In this document: positions 45,421-54,717 of the stretch, one piece after another
How the letters are laid out: each line of letters begins with the position of its first letter
How positions within the stretch are numbered: the first letter of the stretch is position 1
Origin: Gracilinema caldarium
GTDB taxonomy: Bacteria > Spirochaetota > Spirochaetia > Treponematales > Breznakiellaceae
Assembly (NCBI RefSeq): GCF_029265695.1
Contig: NZ_JAJUHW010000002.1
Span: 62,001-126,000 of the forward strand
Direction: 5' to 3'
DNA length: 64,000 bases
The notes under the pieces: model-generated
Told to the model about the DNA's origin: nothing
What the model saw: the letters and a program-made list of their open reading frames with translations, nothing else
Databases searched by the model: none
Position numbers and translations under genes: made by a program

Positions 45421-46910
45421 TGCAAAATTGGGAAGCCCATTTTTCTCTTTTTCGTAAAAACACTATAGGTATAAACGCTGTCCTTAATGGTCCATACGGA
45501 CAAGTCCCCCTTGTTTACGCTGACTGGATAGCCTCAGGCCGACTCTACGGCCCCATAGAAGAGCAGATGCTTAAGGTCGCTTACCCCTTTGTGGCAAATA
45601 CCCATTCGGAGTCCAGTGCCTTGGGAGCCAGCATGACCCGGGCTTACCATGAGGCTCGGCGCAGGATAAAGGCCCATGTTCATGTAGGTCCTGATGATGT
45701 ACTTATCACCGCTGGTTCTGGCATGACCGGAGCGGTCAACAAGCTTCAGCGCATTCTGGGGCTCCGCATACCCGAACGGGCCCGGGGACTCTGCGGCCGG
45801 GGAAACTGCGAAGTCCCGGAAAAAGATAGACCTGTGGTGTTTATTACCCACATGGAACACCATTCAAATCATACAAGCTGGCTTGAGTCTCTCGCTGATG
45901 TGGTTATTTTGGAACCCGACAGCCAGTTTATGGTTCAGCCAGAGGAATTAGAAAAACAGCTTAAGCAGTATGCTTCCCGGCCGGTTAAAATCGGCGCCTT
46001 TTCCGCCGCTTCAAACGTTACCGGCATCAGGCCTCCCTATAGGGAGCTTGCCCGTATCATGCACCAGCACGGCGGTATAGCCTTGGTCGATTTTGCCGCC
46101 GCCGGGCCATACGATCCCATAGACATGCACCCAGAGGGAGACAGTGAAGGCTATCTAGACGGGATATATTTTAGTCCCCATAAATTTTTAGGCGGACCCG
46201 GTTCTCCCGGTATAGTTGTTTTTAATAAACGGCTCTACCACAATACTACCCCGGATGATCCCGGCGGCGGCACCGTTAAGTGGACGGACCGCTGGGAGCA
46301 TGCCCACTATGTGGATGATATTGAAGCCCGGGAAGACGGGGGAACCCCCGCATTTCTCGGTACCATTCGAGCCGCCATGGCTATGGATCTAAAGGAAGCT
46401 ATGGGAAGCGGGCCGATCCACGAACGGGAACAGGAGCTTATCAATCTAGCTTTTGATAGTCTTATTGATATACCCGGACTACATATAATGGCAGACCATG
46501 AGCGGAACCGTATCGGAGCCCTTTCTTTTTATTTTGACCATCTCCATTACAACCTGGTGGTTCGGCTCCTCTCTGAACGGTACGGGATACAGGTGAGGGG
46601 CGGCTGTTCCTGTGCGGGCACTTACGGTCACTATTTGCTCCATATTGATAAAAAATGGTCCCATATGATTGCCTGCCAGGTAGAATCGGGGGACCTTTCT
46701 AAAAAGCCGGGCTGGGTAAGGCTTTCACTCCATCCGACTATGACCAATGATGAACTGGCCTATGTGCTTGGGGCTATAAAAGAAATTGGCGAAAACGGAG
46801 TTCGGTGGTCAGAAGATTATTTTTTTGATAAGGCAACTGGGGAATTCTTTAGAAAAGACGGCCGGGACTTTGCAGCCTTTTCTTTGGAAGATCTCTTTAG
46901 TCTGGCTTAG
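45420..46910 (+). CDS. Class V aminotransferase, cysteine desulfurase-like
   Basis: This 496-residue PLP enzyme resembles SufS/CsdA in layout: VFITHMEHHSNHTSW near 140, VDFAAAGPYDPID with the PLP-ring aspartate, the lysine motif SPHKFLGGPGSPG near 250, and a GGCSCAGTYGHYLL segment near 395 where desulfurases carry the active cysteine. A Fe-S or thiol-transfer role is possible, but the protein is longer than SufS and no suf genes surround it. Coupled by TAATG to the FAH-family gene and followed at 16 bp by the peroxidase. Confidence 0.8.
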   Translation: MQNWEAHFSLFRKNTIGINAVLNGPYGQVPLVYADWIASGRLYGPIEEQMLKVAYPFVANTHSESSALGASMTRAYHEARRRIKAHVHVGPDDVLITAGSGMTGAVNKLQRILGLRIPERARGLCGRGNCEVPEKDRPVVFITHMEHHSNHTSWLESLADVVILEPDSQFMVQPEELEKQLKQYASRPVKIGAFSAASNVTGIRPPYRELARIMHQHGGIALVDFAAAGPYDPIDMHPEGDSEGYLDGIYFSPHKFLGGPGSPGIVVFNKRLYHNTTPDDPGGGTVKWTDRWEHAHYVDDIEAREDGGTPAFLGTIRAAMAMDLKEAMGSGPIHEREQELINLAFDSLIDIPGLHIMADHERNRIGALSFYFDHLHYNLVVRLLSERYGIQVRGGCSCAGTYGHYLLHIDKKWSHMIACQVESGDLSKKPGWVRLSLHPTMTNDELAYVLGAIKEIGENGVRWSEDYFFDKATGEFFRKDGRDFAAFSLEDLFSLA

Positions 46911-46926
46911 CGGTGAGGAGGAAATT

Positions 46927-47412
46927 ATGCAGACAACTATTTTTAGTTTTTCCGCTGAACGGAATGACGGTACTGAAATAAATCTATCTCAATACAAAGG
47001 TAAAGTGCTACTTGTGGTGAATACGGCAAGCAAATGCGGTTTTACACCCCAGTACAAGGGCCTCCAGGCTTTATATGAGAAATATAGAGATAAGGGATTG
47101 ATGGTGCTTGGTTTTCCCTGCGATCAGTTTGCCCACCAGGAACCAGGTTCCGACGCAGAAATTGCCCAATTCTGTGAAGTAAACTATGGGGTCACCTTTC
47201 CGCTTATGAAAAAAATCGAAGTAAATGGTGCAGGAGCTCATCCCCTTTTTGTTTGGCTCCGCAGTAAGGCCCATGGAGTTATAGGAGATTCAATAAAGTG
47301 GAATTTTACCAAGTTTCTTGTTTCCCGGGATGGTCAAATGGTTAAACGCTATGCTCCGATTGTTGAACCGGAAAAGCTAGAAGCGGACATAGAAGCCTTT
47401 TTAGCAAAATGA
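46927..47412 (+). CDS. Glutathione peroxidase-like (thioredoxin-type) peroxidase
   Basis: This 161-residue GPx-fold enzyme reduces peroxides. The peroxidatic cysteine C37 lies in NTASKCGFTPQY, the usual FPCNQF motif is present as FPCDQF with C65, and the KWNFTKFL block closes the active site. Cysteine rather than selenocysteine implies thioredoxin as likely donor. ATG 46927 follows GAGGAGG by 5 nt; the open frame extends upstream into the aminotransferase but has no SD there. It ends the lolC-to-gpx run. Confidence 0.92.
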   Translation: MQTTIFSFSAERNDGTEINLSQYKGKVLLVVNTASKCGFTPQYKGLQALYEKYRDKGLMVLGFPCDQFAHQEPGSDAEIAQFCEVNYGVTFPLMKKIEVNGAGAHPLFVWLRSKAHGVIGDSIKWNFTKFLVSRDGQMVKRYAPIVEPEKLEADIEAFLAK

Positions 47413-47465
47413 AAGAAGAACTTTTGCTTTCGACCCAGAAATGTTAATAAACTTTCCAAACATAA

Positions 47466-47492
47466 GGGCTGTCTTAGTTTTTTAGACAGCCC
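47466..47492. terminator. Hairpin between convergent gpx-like and glgC genes
   Basis: GGGCTGTCT (47466-47474) pairs with AGACAGCCC (47484-47492), 9 bp, around a T-rich loop. There is no T-run after the stem in either direction, so it is a weak or unusual bidirectional terminator. Otherwise 47413-47540 holds nothing else that I can see. Confidence 0.5.
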
Positions 47493-47540
47493 CCTCCGGA
47501 GACAAAAGCAATTAAAAATCTCTTAGGCCTTCTGTCTGAC

Positions 47541-48815
47541 TTAAATTACCGTTCCTGGATACAGGACAGCGTTCTTCGGAATAACGATAATGCCATCCAC
47601 GATATGGTAATGGCCGTAATCTCCGTCAGTCCTGTTAAGATCATCTATACCGATACGGCACCCTTCGCCGATCCGGGCGTTTTTGTCTATAATGGCTCCC
47701 TTTACGATGGTGCCCTTTCCAATTCCTACATCGGGGAGCCGTGCTTCAGCATTCTGACGCTTCTGCTCCTCTGATTCGTAAAAGTCGGCGCCCATACAAA
47801 CCACCCCATTCAGGCTGGCTCCAGATTCTATGATAGTGCGGATACCGACGATAGAATTGGAAATCGACGCGTTGGTAATGATACACCCTTCTGCCGCTAT
47901 GGACTGGTTCATATTACTGAAGTTCATTTTGGAGGGCGGCAGATTCCGCATATGGGTATAAATAGGCGCCTTTTCATCGTAGAAATCGAACTTCGGCTTT
48001 AGACTGGTAAGATCCAGGTTTGCTTCGTAGAAGTTTTTAATGGTTCCGATATCTTCCCAGTAACCGTCGTAAATATATGCGTTAACCTTCTTTTTCCCAA
48101 TAAGGGAGGGAATGATTTCTTTACCGAAATCGGTGTAATCGTTATCCAGGCTTGCTTCCATAGCTTGGGCGTCGAACACATAAATGCCCATGGACGCCAG
48201 GTAATCTTTACCCTTTGTTCTGCGGTCCTGAAGCAATTCAGAAGGAATCTTAAAATCGCTAATATCTTTTACCGGTCCCGGTTTTTCCAAAAATTCGGTG
48301 ATTTCGTTTTTCTTATTAGCCTTCAGGATACCGAGCTGGCTCGCATCTTCCCGGGTAACCGCGGTACAGGCAATGGTAACCTCAGCTCCCGAATCCTTAT
48401 GCTGTTTCAGGAGTTCCTGCAGATCCATCCGGTACAGCTGATCCCCCGAAAGAATCAGGTAATGGCTTGGATTCTGGGTTCTAAAATGGATAAAGTTTTT
48501 GCGGACCGCATCGGCAGTCCCTTCGTACCAGCCGGAATGTTCAAAGGTTTGTTCAGCAGCGAGAATCTCTACAAAACCCCGGGAAAAGGAGTCAAATGAA
48601 TAGGTATGGGCAACATGCATATGGAGGGATGCTGAGTTGAATTGGGTCAGAATATAGATTTTCCTGAGATTCGAGTTGATGCAGTTAGAAATAGGAATAT
48701 CCACCAGCCTGTATTTTCCGCCAAAGGGAACGGCTGGTTTTGCCCGTGATTGGGTGAGTGGGAATAACCGCGTTCCTTTCCCTCCACCTAGTACAATGGA
48801 AAGTACCTGAGACAT
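47541..48815 (-). CDS. glgC: Glucose-1-phosphate adenylyltransferase (ADP-glucose pyrophosphorylase)
   Basis: GlgC makes ADP-glucose for glycogen synthesis. The 424-residue product has the nucleotidyltransferase motif LGGGKGTRLFPLTQSRAKPAVPFGG at residues 9-33, GTADAVRKN near 99, the SGDQLYRMD metal site near 123, FLEKP near 175, and a C-terminal left-handed beta-helix (IGKGTIVKGAIIDKNARIGEG). AGGAGG stands 7 nt before the ATG. It is a single leftward gene; no other glg genes are nearby. Confidence 0.95.
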   Translation of the reverse strand: MSQVLSIVLGGGKGTRLFPLTQSRAKPAVPFGGKYRLVDIPISNCINSNLRKIYILTQFNSASLHMHVAHTYSFDSFSRGFVEILAAEQTFEHSGWYEGTADAVRKNFIHFRTQNPSHYLILSGDQLYRMDLQELLKQHKDSGAEVTIACTAVTREDASQLGILKANKKNEITEFLEKPGPVKDISDFKIPSELLQDRRTKGKDYLASMGIYVFDAQAMEASLDNDYTDFGKEIIPSLIGKKKVNAYIYDGYWEDIGTIKNFYEANLDLTSLKPKFDFYDEKAPIYTHMRNLPPSKMNFSNMNQSIAAEGCIITNASISNSIVGIRTIIESGASLNGVVCMGADFYESEEQKRQNAEARLPDVGIGKGTIVKGAIIDKNARIGEGCRIGIDDLNRTDGDYGHYHIVDGIIVIPKNAVLYPGTVI

Positions 48816-48857
48816 GATGCTCCTCCTGAAGTTTTATTTGCACCGTCCTTTTCTCCT

Positions 48858-48886
48858 AGTATAAGGTGAGATATTCCATCTGTCGA
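48858..48886 (-). promoter_or_regulatory. glgC promoter (TCGACA-17-TATACT)
   Basis: On the minus strand TCGACA (48881-48886) and TATACT (48858-48863) are 17 bp apart, giving a glgC leader of about 35 nt with a proper SD. The box overlaps the presumed -35 zone of the divergent mrfA-like gene, so the two promoters may interfere. Confidence 0.6.
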
Positions 48887-48897
48887 TACTTTCTTGC

Positions 48898-48903
48898 TAT
48901 AAT
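48898..48903 (+). promoter_or_regulatory. Perfect -10 box TATAAT, 6 nt from ATG 48910
   Basis: A consensus TATAAT ends 6 nt before the ATG of the mrfA-like gene. The best -35 at 18 bp (TTCCAT, 48874-48879) is weak. No SD lies between, consistent with leaderless translation. Confidence 0.55.
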
Positions 48904-48909
48904 TCTTTT

Positions 48910-51261
48910 ATGAATCACGATCACGCTCCCAATCATGCGAACGCTCAAGCTAACGCTCAAGCTAACGCTTTGGATATATTGCTCACTAATCCTGCATTTG
49001 CGGACCATATTGTTCTTGAAAAAAGGATCCCCGCCGCACCTGCTGTTACGGTGCCTCTGCCAAAAGAAGTGGATCCCCGGCTGAAGTCCGCACTGGAAGG
49101 CCGGGGTATCCGCGAACTGTATACCCACCAGGCGGAGGTGTGGAATTGTGTGCGCAAGGGTGAACATACAGTGGTGGTGACTCCTACCGCATCGGGGAAA
49201 ACCCTCTGCTATAATTTGCCTGCTTTACAGGCCCTGTTGGAGGATGAACATGCACGGGCACTATACCTCTTTCCGACCAAGGCCCTATCCCAGGACCAGC
49301 AGGCGGAACTGAACGAACTGGTAGACGGCAAAGCGGGTAAGCTCCCCATCAAGGTGTGTACCTACGACGGCGATACCCCCGATTCATTAAGGCTCGCAGC
49401 CCGGGATACGGGGCGGATTATCGTTTCAAATCCGGATATGCTCCATGCGGGTATTCTGCCAAATCACCCCAAGTGGATTAAGTTTTTTTCCCGCCTCACC
49501 TATGTGGTGATCGATGAGGCCCATACCTACCGGGGTGTTTTCGGCAGCCATGTGGCCAATGTGCTGAGGCGGCTTTTCCGGATTGCCGCTTTTTACGGTG
49601 CTCATCCGGTTGTGATCCTATGCTCTGCCACTATCGGCAATCCCAGGGAATTAGCCGAAAGCCTCATCGGCATGCCGGTAGCTCTGGTGGATAAAAACGG
49701 AGCTCCCCGGGGAGAAAAGAGGATAATCCTGTATAATCCGCCATTGGTAGATGCGGTGCAAGGGATCAGGCGCAGTGTGGTTACCGAAAGCCGCCGCTGG
49801 ACCGTAGCGCTCCTCAAGGCGGGAATTAAAACCATACTGTTTGCCCACTCGCGGCTTAAAACAGAGGTGGCCGCTTCGTACATCAGGGAAGACTTGGCAA
49901 ATATCTATACGGATAATCACCATATCAAAGTGGAACCATACCGGGGAGGACTCTTACCCAATGAACGGCGGGAAATAGAAAAGGGCCTCAGGGATGGGAC
50001 TATTCAAGGTGTTGTTTCCACCAATGCGCTTGAGCTTGGTATTGATATTGGCGGCCTTGATGCGGCTGTTGTGGCAGGTTTTCCCGGATCTTTCAATTCC
50101 TTTTGGCAGCAGATTGGCCGCTCTGGCCGCAGAGGCGGTACTTCCCTGGCGGTTTTTATAGCCTCCTCTTCGCCTTTGGACCAATATATTATTAAACATC
50201 CAGACTGGTTTTTTAGAAGTTCCGCTGAAGAGGCTCATATTGATCCAAATAATCCCTATGTGATTACGGACCATGTAAAATGTGCTGCCTTTGAATTGCC
50301 CTTTACCCAAGAGAATCTTGCAGCGGGAAAAGACCCCTTTGGTTCCGCTGTTGTAGATGTACTTACCTATTTGGAAGAGGAGGGGATTCTCCGCTCTGTT
50401 GGAGGCCGTTGGTACTGGGCCGATCGGTCTTACCCGGCGGAAAGCATCAGTCTCCGTTCCGCTACGGCGGACAATGTGGCTATTATCGACACGACCCAGG
50501 GCCGCAATGCGGTGATTGGCGAAATGGACCGGCCTAGCGCCAAGGAATTGATTTTTGACAATGCAGTATACATTCACCGGAGCCGCCAATATGTGGTTAA
50601 AAAGCTGGATATCCAGAACCGGAAATGCCTTGTGGAAGAGGCGGATGTGAATTATTATACCGATGCGCTGGTTAAAACTGATATAAAGGTTCTCATGGAA
50701 GATGAAAAGCGGGAAGTGCCGGGAAATCTGTGCCGTCTGGTTTTAGGGGATGTGCTTGTCCGATCCCAGGCGGCGAAATTTAAAAAAATACGCTTCCATA
50801 CCCATGAAAATATCGGTTACGGGACGATTGAACTGCCTGAGGAAGAACTGCAGACCCGGTCCCTTGCCTTGCTGTTTGAAGCGGGAACAGAGGCCGGCAA
50901 AGCCCTCGAGGGACGGGACGAAGAAGCGACGGGACGGATACTATCGGGCGTTGGCTCCCTCATTAAGCGTATTGCCCCCGTTTTTGTTCTCTGCGATCCC
51001 CGTGATTTAGGTGTTTCCGAACGGGTCCGGGATCCGCATTTTATGGTGCCCGCCCTTTTTATTTTTGACCATTACCCCGGAGGAACCGGGCTCGCAGAAG
51101 CCCTCGCTTCTCATATCCCTGATCTTCTGCGTTGGGTGGCAGAGGCTGTAGAGCTTTGTTCTTGTGAAAAGGGCTGCCCCAGCTGTGTAGGCCCCGATGG
51201 GGATAAAGGGGCAGTACGGGACTTTTTGCATCAGGTGCTTGGCGATGGCGGGAAATCTTAA
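48910..51261 (+). CDS. DEAD/DEAH-box DNA repair helicase, MrfA/YprA-like
   Basis: This 783-residue SF2 helicase has Walker A TPTASGKT near 90, VIDEAHTYRGVFGSH near 200, SATIGNP, helicase C motifs (STNALELGIDIGGLD; QQIGRSGRRGG) and a C-terminal DUF1998 region with CSCEKGCPSCVG (about 747-761), a metal-binding cysteine cluster. This is the MrfA architecture; in Bacillus subtilis MrfA and MrfB repair mitomycin C adducts independently of UvrABC. The start has an N-terminal (NAQA) repeat encoded by a 12-bp tandem repeat. It overlaps the next gene by 17 bp. Confidence 0.87.
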   Translation: MNHDHAPNHANAQANAQANALDILLTNPAFADHIVLEKRIPAAPAVTVPLPKEVDPRLKSALEGRGIRELYTHQAEVWNCVRKGEHTVVVTPTASGKTLCYNLPALQALLEDEHARALYLFPTKALSQDQQAELNELVDGKAGKLPIKVCTYDGDTPDSLRLAARDTGRIIVSNPDMLHAGILPNHPKWIKFFSRLTYVVIDEAHTYRGVFGSHVANVLRRLFRIAAFYGAHPVVILCSATIGNPRELAESLIGMPVALVDKNGAPRGEKRIILYNPPLVDAVQGIRRSVVTESRRWTVALLKAGIKTILFAHSRLKTEVAASYIREDLANIYTDNHHIKVEPYRGGLLPNERREIEKGLRDGTIQGVVSTNALELGIDIGGLDAAVVAGFPGSFNSFWQQIGRSGRRGGTSLAVFIASSSPLDQYIIKHPDWFFRSSAEEAHIDPNNPYVITDHVKCAAFELPFTQENLAAGKDPFGSAVVDVLTYLEEEGILRSVGGRWYWADRSYPAESISLRSATADNVAIIDTTQGRNAVIGEMDRPSAKELIFDNAVYIHRSRQYVVKKLDIQNRKCLVEEADVNYYTDALVKTDIKVLMEDEKREVPGNLCRLVLGDVLVRSQAAKFKKIRFHTHENIGYGTIELPEEELQTRSLALLFEAGTEAGKALEGRDEEATGRILSGVGSLIKRIAPVFVLCDPRDLGVSERVRDPHFMVPALFIFDHYPGGTGLAEALASHIPDLLRWVAEAVELCSCEKGCPSCVGPDGDKGAVRDFLHQVLGDGGKS
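48940..48969 (+). repeat. 12-bp tandem repeat in the mrfA-like N-terminus, 2.5 copies
   Basis: The unit AACGCTCAAGCT occurs at 48940-48951 and 48952-48963, followed by half a copy. It encodes NAQANAQANA. Because 12 is a multiple of three, slippage would change length but not frame. Confidence 0.85.
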
Positions 51262-52633
51262 GTCCCGGCTTGAGCGCATCAGGGCCGGAAGCGTAGGGCC
51301 GGGGCTCCCTTGCCATTCCCGTGAAAGTTCCGCCTTTTCTGTCCCCGTTCCGCGTATACTTCCTGAATCGGATACTTCCAGGTCTCCTGCTTCTTTTTTC
51401 CCGCCGCCCTGGACTGTTCTGGATCCCCTGGTACTGTTCCGACGCCGTTTAGTACGGTGGGAAGAAGACAGCGTGCTTTGTTCTTTCCTTTCCTGTTATG
51501 AAGGAAAGGGCCGTCTCTCCGAACTGTCGCCGTCTTTTCTCAGCATCCTCTTTCGCGGCGGGGAGTCCTCGTCAGAGGATCTAACTTTACAGGACCTTCT
51601 TTTCTTTGACCTGGAAACCACGGGGCTTTCTGGAGGGGCAGGTACGGTAGCATTTCTGGCCGCCTTTGGGATCTTGACCGAACAGGGTCTCGAAGTTCGT
51701 CAATACCTCCTTTTGGACTACCCGGGGGAACCGATATTTTTAGAATATGTCCATGCGGAATTAACAGGCATGGAGGATAGGGTACTCGTTTCCTACAATG
51801 GCAAAGCCTTTGACATCCAGATACTCCGCAACCGATTTGCTATGCAGGGCCGGCTATTAAGAGACCAGAGGCATATTGATCTTTTGTATATTTCCCGGCT
51901 CCTCTGGTCTGGTCTTCTGCCATCCTGTTCTCTGGGTACACTGGAAACTCAGGTTCTGAACAGAAGGCGGGAAGGGGATATTCCGGGAGCCTTGGCACCT
52001 CAAATATGGTTTGACTTCCTGCGTGAAGGACCCCACGGGTCTGCCCTGGAAAAACTGTACGGAGTCTGTGACCATAATGTGCTTGATATTGTAGGCCTCT
52101 CTTCTCTTTTCGGTATGGTACTCCGCATTGGGTCTGATCCTGTGGGGGCTATCGAAGAGAGGGCCTTTCATTTGGATAGGCTTGCGCTCCTCTGGCCAGA
52201 AGAAGAAACACGGAGGATCCTCTTACAGGAAGCGGCCCTGCGGGGATCCCTTCGTGCCCGCTACGAGCTTGCTCGCATTGCTCGCCGTTCAGGCGAATGG
52301 GAGCGCTACCGCAGCCTCATGGAAGAGACCGCCGATGCTGCAGATTCTGTTTCTGAAAGCGCTATGGTTCCCAGAGGGGCTGTACTCCTCTGGCGGCTGC
52401 GGGCAAACATACAGCTCGCAAGCTATTACGAGTGGAAAGCCCGGGACTATGAAGCTGCCATAATCCGGACCCGCAGGGCCGCTGCCTTGTTTGTGGAGCT
52501 GAGCGCAGAACGGCTCAGAAGCGGCGCCAAAGCCGCTTCTCCATTCATCAATATGAAACTGGAAGAACGCCTGAACCGGCTCCTTGCAAAACAGCAGAAT
52601 GGGTGTCCTAAAAAAATAGGCAGACAGGGATAG
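51245..52633 (+). CDS. MrfB/YprB-like DEDDh exonuclease
   Basis: This protein of about 462 residues has a central ribonuclease H-like DEDDh domain: FFDLETTGLSGGAGT near 119, SYNGKAFDIQILRNRF near 190 and DHNVLDIVGL near 274. The C-terminal 150 residues are helical and TPR-like, as in MrfB. MrfB is the nuclease partner of MrfA in Bacillus. I chose ATG 51245, inside the end of the mrfA-like gene, with AGGTG about 8 nt upstream. It is convergent with the UvrD-type helicase. Confidence 0.85.
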   Translation: MAGNLKSRLERIRAGSVGPGLPCHSRESSAFSVPVPRILPESDTSRSPASFFPPPWTVLDPLVLFRRRLVRWEEDSVLCSFLSCYEGKGRLSELSPSFLSILFRGGESSSEDLTLQDLLFFDLETTGLSGGAGTVAFLAAFGILTEQGLEVRQYLLLDYPGEPIFLEYVHAELTGMEDRVLVSYNGKAFDIQILRNRFAMQGRLLRDQRHIDLLYISRLLWSGLLPSCSLGTLETQVLNRRREGDIPGALAPQIWFDFLREGPHGSALEKLYGVCDHNVLDIVGLSSLFGMVLRIGSDPVGAIEERAFHLDRLALLWPEEETRRILLQEAALRGSLRARYELARIARRSGEWERYRSLMEETADAADSVSESAMVPRGAVLLWRLRANIQLASYYEWKARDYEAAIIRTRRAAALFVELSAERLRSGAKAASPFINMKLEERLNRLLAKQQNGCPKKIGRQG

Positions 52634-52672
52634 AAAAGCCACATCTGAAAGTCACCGCTAAATGAAGCGCAG

Positions 52673-52699
52673 CGGGCTCATCCAATGGTGGCCCGTTTT
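52673..52699 (+). terminator. Weak terminator after the mrfB-like gene
   Basis: CGGGC (52673-52677) pairs with GCCCG (52691-52695) around a 13-nt loop, followed directly by TTTT. The stem is short, so the call is tentative. Confidence 0.35.
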
Positions 52700-52704
52700 G
52701 TCTA

Positions 52705-54708
52705 TCAGGCAAATTTGCTTTTTATCTGGGCAAAGTAGTTCGCCGCTTCGTCGGCGGTTTCTATGGCCGCTTCCCCTTCGTGGTATTCAACCAGGTGCTG
52801 GGGAATCTCCTGGAGAAAAGGCGAAGGGCTGCACTCGGCCAAGCTTTGCATTCTGCGGCGTTTGCGGCAGCTTGTGATAAAGAGCTTATCCCGGGCTCGG
52901 GTAATGGCCACATAAAAAAGGCGGCGCTCCTCTTCGATGTTGCCATCTCCTTCTTCGAGGCTCCGGGCGTGGGGAATGAGGCCGTCCTCGGCTCCGGCGA
53001 TGAACACCACGGGGAACTCAAGGCCCTTGGATGCGTGGATGGTCATCAAATTAACCTTGCCTTTGCCGGCTTCCTCGTTGTCGTCGTCCCGGGTGATAAG
53101 GCTGATCCGGTTGAGGTAGGGGAACAGGGTGGGGTCAAAGTTGTCCGGGTCATTTTCCCAGGTTTCGATGGACTGAATAAGATGTTCGATGTTCAAGAAT
53201 TTCCAGCGGGCGGCCTTTTCGTTTTTATTGTATTCGGTAACCAGGTAGCTCCAGTAATCGATGTTGTCCACAAGGGCCCGGACTTTTTTGGCCAGGCCCC
53301 GCTTGCCCAGCATTTCCCCCCGGAAATATTCAATCAGGGTGATAAAACTTTCCACATCGATGCGGCCCTTTTCGGGAAAGAGGGTGTCGTTGGCATAGCG
53401 GAGGCGGTTCATCGCATCCCAGACCGAGGTTTGGTGCTGCCGGGCAAAACTGGTGATATGTTCTACCGAGGATTTACCGATGCCCCGCCGGGGGGTGTTG
53501 ATTATTCTGAGGAGGTTCACGTCGTCGTCCGGATTGGCGATGACCCGGAGGTAGCTGATAATGTCCTTTATTTCCTTTCTCTGGAAAAAGCTCGTACCCC
53601 CCGAGACCCGATATGGTATGTTTTCGGCGAGGAAGGCTTCTTCGATGTGGCGGGTCATGGAGTTTGTGCGGATGAGGACGCCAAAATCGTCGTATTTTAG
53701 CTTTTCCTTCATCATAATAGACCGTATTGATTGGGCGATAAAGTCCGCCTCGTCGCTTTCGTTTTCAGGATAAAATATTTCTATGGGTTTTCCGCCCCCA
53801 TTACCGGACCAGAGTTTTTTATCCTTCCGATTCGTGTTATGGGAAATGACTCCGTTAGCGGCCTCTAGAATCGTGCTGGTGGACCGGTAATTCTGTTCCA
53901 GTTTTATTTCCACCAGGCCCGGAAAGTCCCGTTCGTAGTTTAGGATATTTTCGTAGTTTGCTCCCCGCCAGGAATAGATAGATTGATCGTCATCGCCTAC
54001 CACGCAGACATTCCGGTCCGCTAAAAGGCGCATCATGCGGTACTGGGTAAGGCTGGTGTCCTGGAATTCATCGACCATGATATAGCGGTAGCGGTGCCGG
54101 TATTCGGCGAGCACATCAGGATGTTCTTCGAAAAGCTGGATGGGCAGCACTAAGAGGTCGTCAAAGTCCACGGCGTTGTAGACCTTAAGGCTGTGCTGGT
54201 ATTCCTTGTAGACCCGTTCATATTCGTCATTAGCTCCGTCGCCCCAATGGTAACGGCCGATTTTTACGTTGGAAAAAAGCTGGCCTATTTTGTACAGGTC
54301 CGCGGTTTCCGTGGATAGTCCGCATTCCCGTATGCAGTCCTTAATGAGCTGGGTCCGGTCGGTTTCGTCGTAAATGGAAAAATTATGCCGATATCCGAGC
54401 CTATCTATATGGGCGCGCAGTATTTGAACCCCGAATGCATGAAAGGTGCTCACCGTGAGGTTTTGCAGCTTTTTGCCCGTCAGGTCCCGGACCCGTTCTT
54501 CCATTTCCCGGGCAGCTTTGTTGGTAAAGGTAAGGGCCAGAATAGCCGATTGGGGAATACCCTGTTCGAGCATATAGGCAATCCGGTAGGTTATTACCCG
54601 GGTCTTGCCCGAACCAGCACCGGCAATAATCAGTACCGGTCCCTCGATGGTTTTAACCGCCCGAATCTGCTGTTCATTTAGTTCCGCTTCAAAATGAAGT
54701 TTTGACAT
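52705..54708 (-). CDS. UvrD/Rep/PcrA-family DNA helicase
   Basis: This 667-residue SF1A helicase has Walker A GAGSGKT near 31, LTFTNKAAREME, the GDDDQSIYSWRGA motif III region, the EQNYRSTSTIL motif IV, and MTIHASKGLEFPVVFIAGAEDGL followed by EEERRLFYVAITRARD (motifs V and VI). It unwinds DNA during repair or replication restart. Length is a little shorter than UvrD and near Rep. The ATG follows the small exporter by 9 bp. UvrD versus PcrA/Rep cannot be separated from the motifs alone. Confidence 0.92.
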   Translation of the reverse strand: MSKLHFEAELNEQQIRAVKTIEGPVLIIAGAGSGKTRVITYRIAYMLEQGIPQSAILALTFTNKAAREMEERVRDLTGKKLQNLTVSTFHAFGVQILRAHIDRLGYRHNFSIYDETDRTQLIKDCIRECGLSTETADLYKIGQLFSNVKIGRYHWGDGANDEYERVYKEYQHSLKVYNAVDFDDLLVLPIQLFEEHPDVLAEYRHRYRYIMVDEFQDTSLTQYRMMRLLADRNVCVVGDDDQSIYSWRGANYENILNYERDFPGLVEIKLEQNYRSTSTILEAANGVISHNTNRKDKKLWSGNGGGKPIEIFYPENESDEADFIAQSIRSIMMKEKLKYDDFGVLIRTNSMTRHIEEAFLAENIPYRVSGGTSFFQRKEIKDIISYLRVIANPDDDVNLLRIINTPRRGIGKSSVEHITSFARQHQTSVWDAMNRLRYANDTLFPEKGRIDVESFITLIEYFRGEMLGKRGLAKKVRALVDNIDYWSYLVTEYNKNEKAARWKFLNIEHLIQSIETWENDPDNFDPTLFPYLNRISLITRDDDNEEAGKGKVNLMTIHASKGLEFPVVFIAGAEDGLIPHARSLEEGDGNIEEERRLFYVAITRARDKLFITSCRKRRRMQSLAECSPSPFLQEIPQHLVEYHEGEAAIETADEAANYFAQIKSKFA

Positions 54709-54717
54709 GGGTCTCTC

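Noticed and set aside
46786..46926. N-terminal extension of the glutathione-peroxidase-like gene
   Set aside because: It lies within the aminotransferase coding region and lacks an SD, while ATG 46927 has GAGGAGG at good spacing.
52780..53700. 306-codon open frame on the plus strand opposite the UvrD-type helicase
   Set aside because: It is a mirror of the helicase codon pattern. The product has no recognisable domain and the minus strand has all seven helicase motifs.
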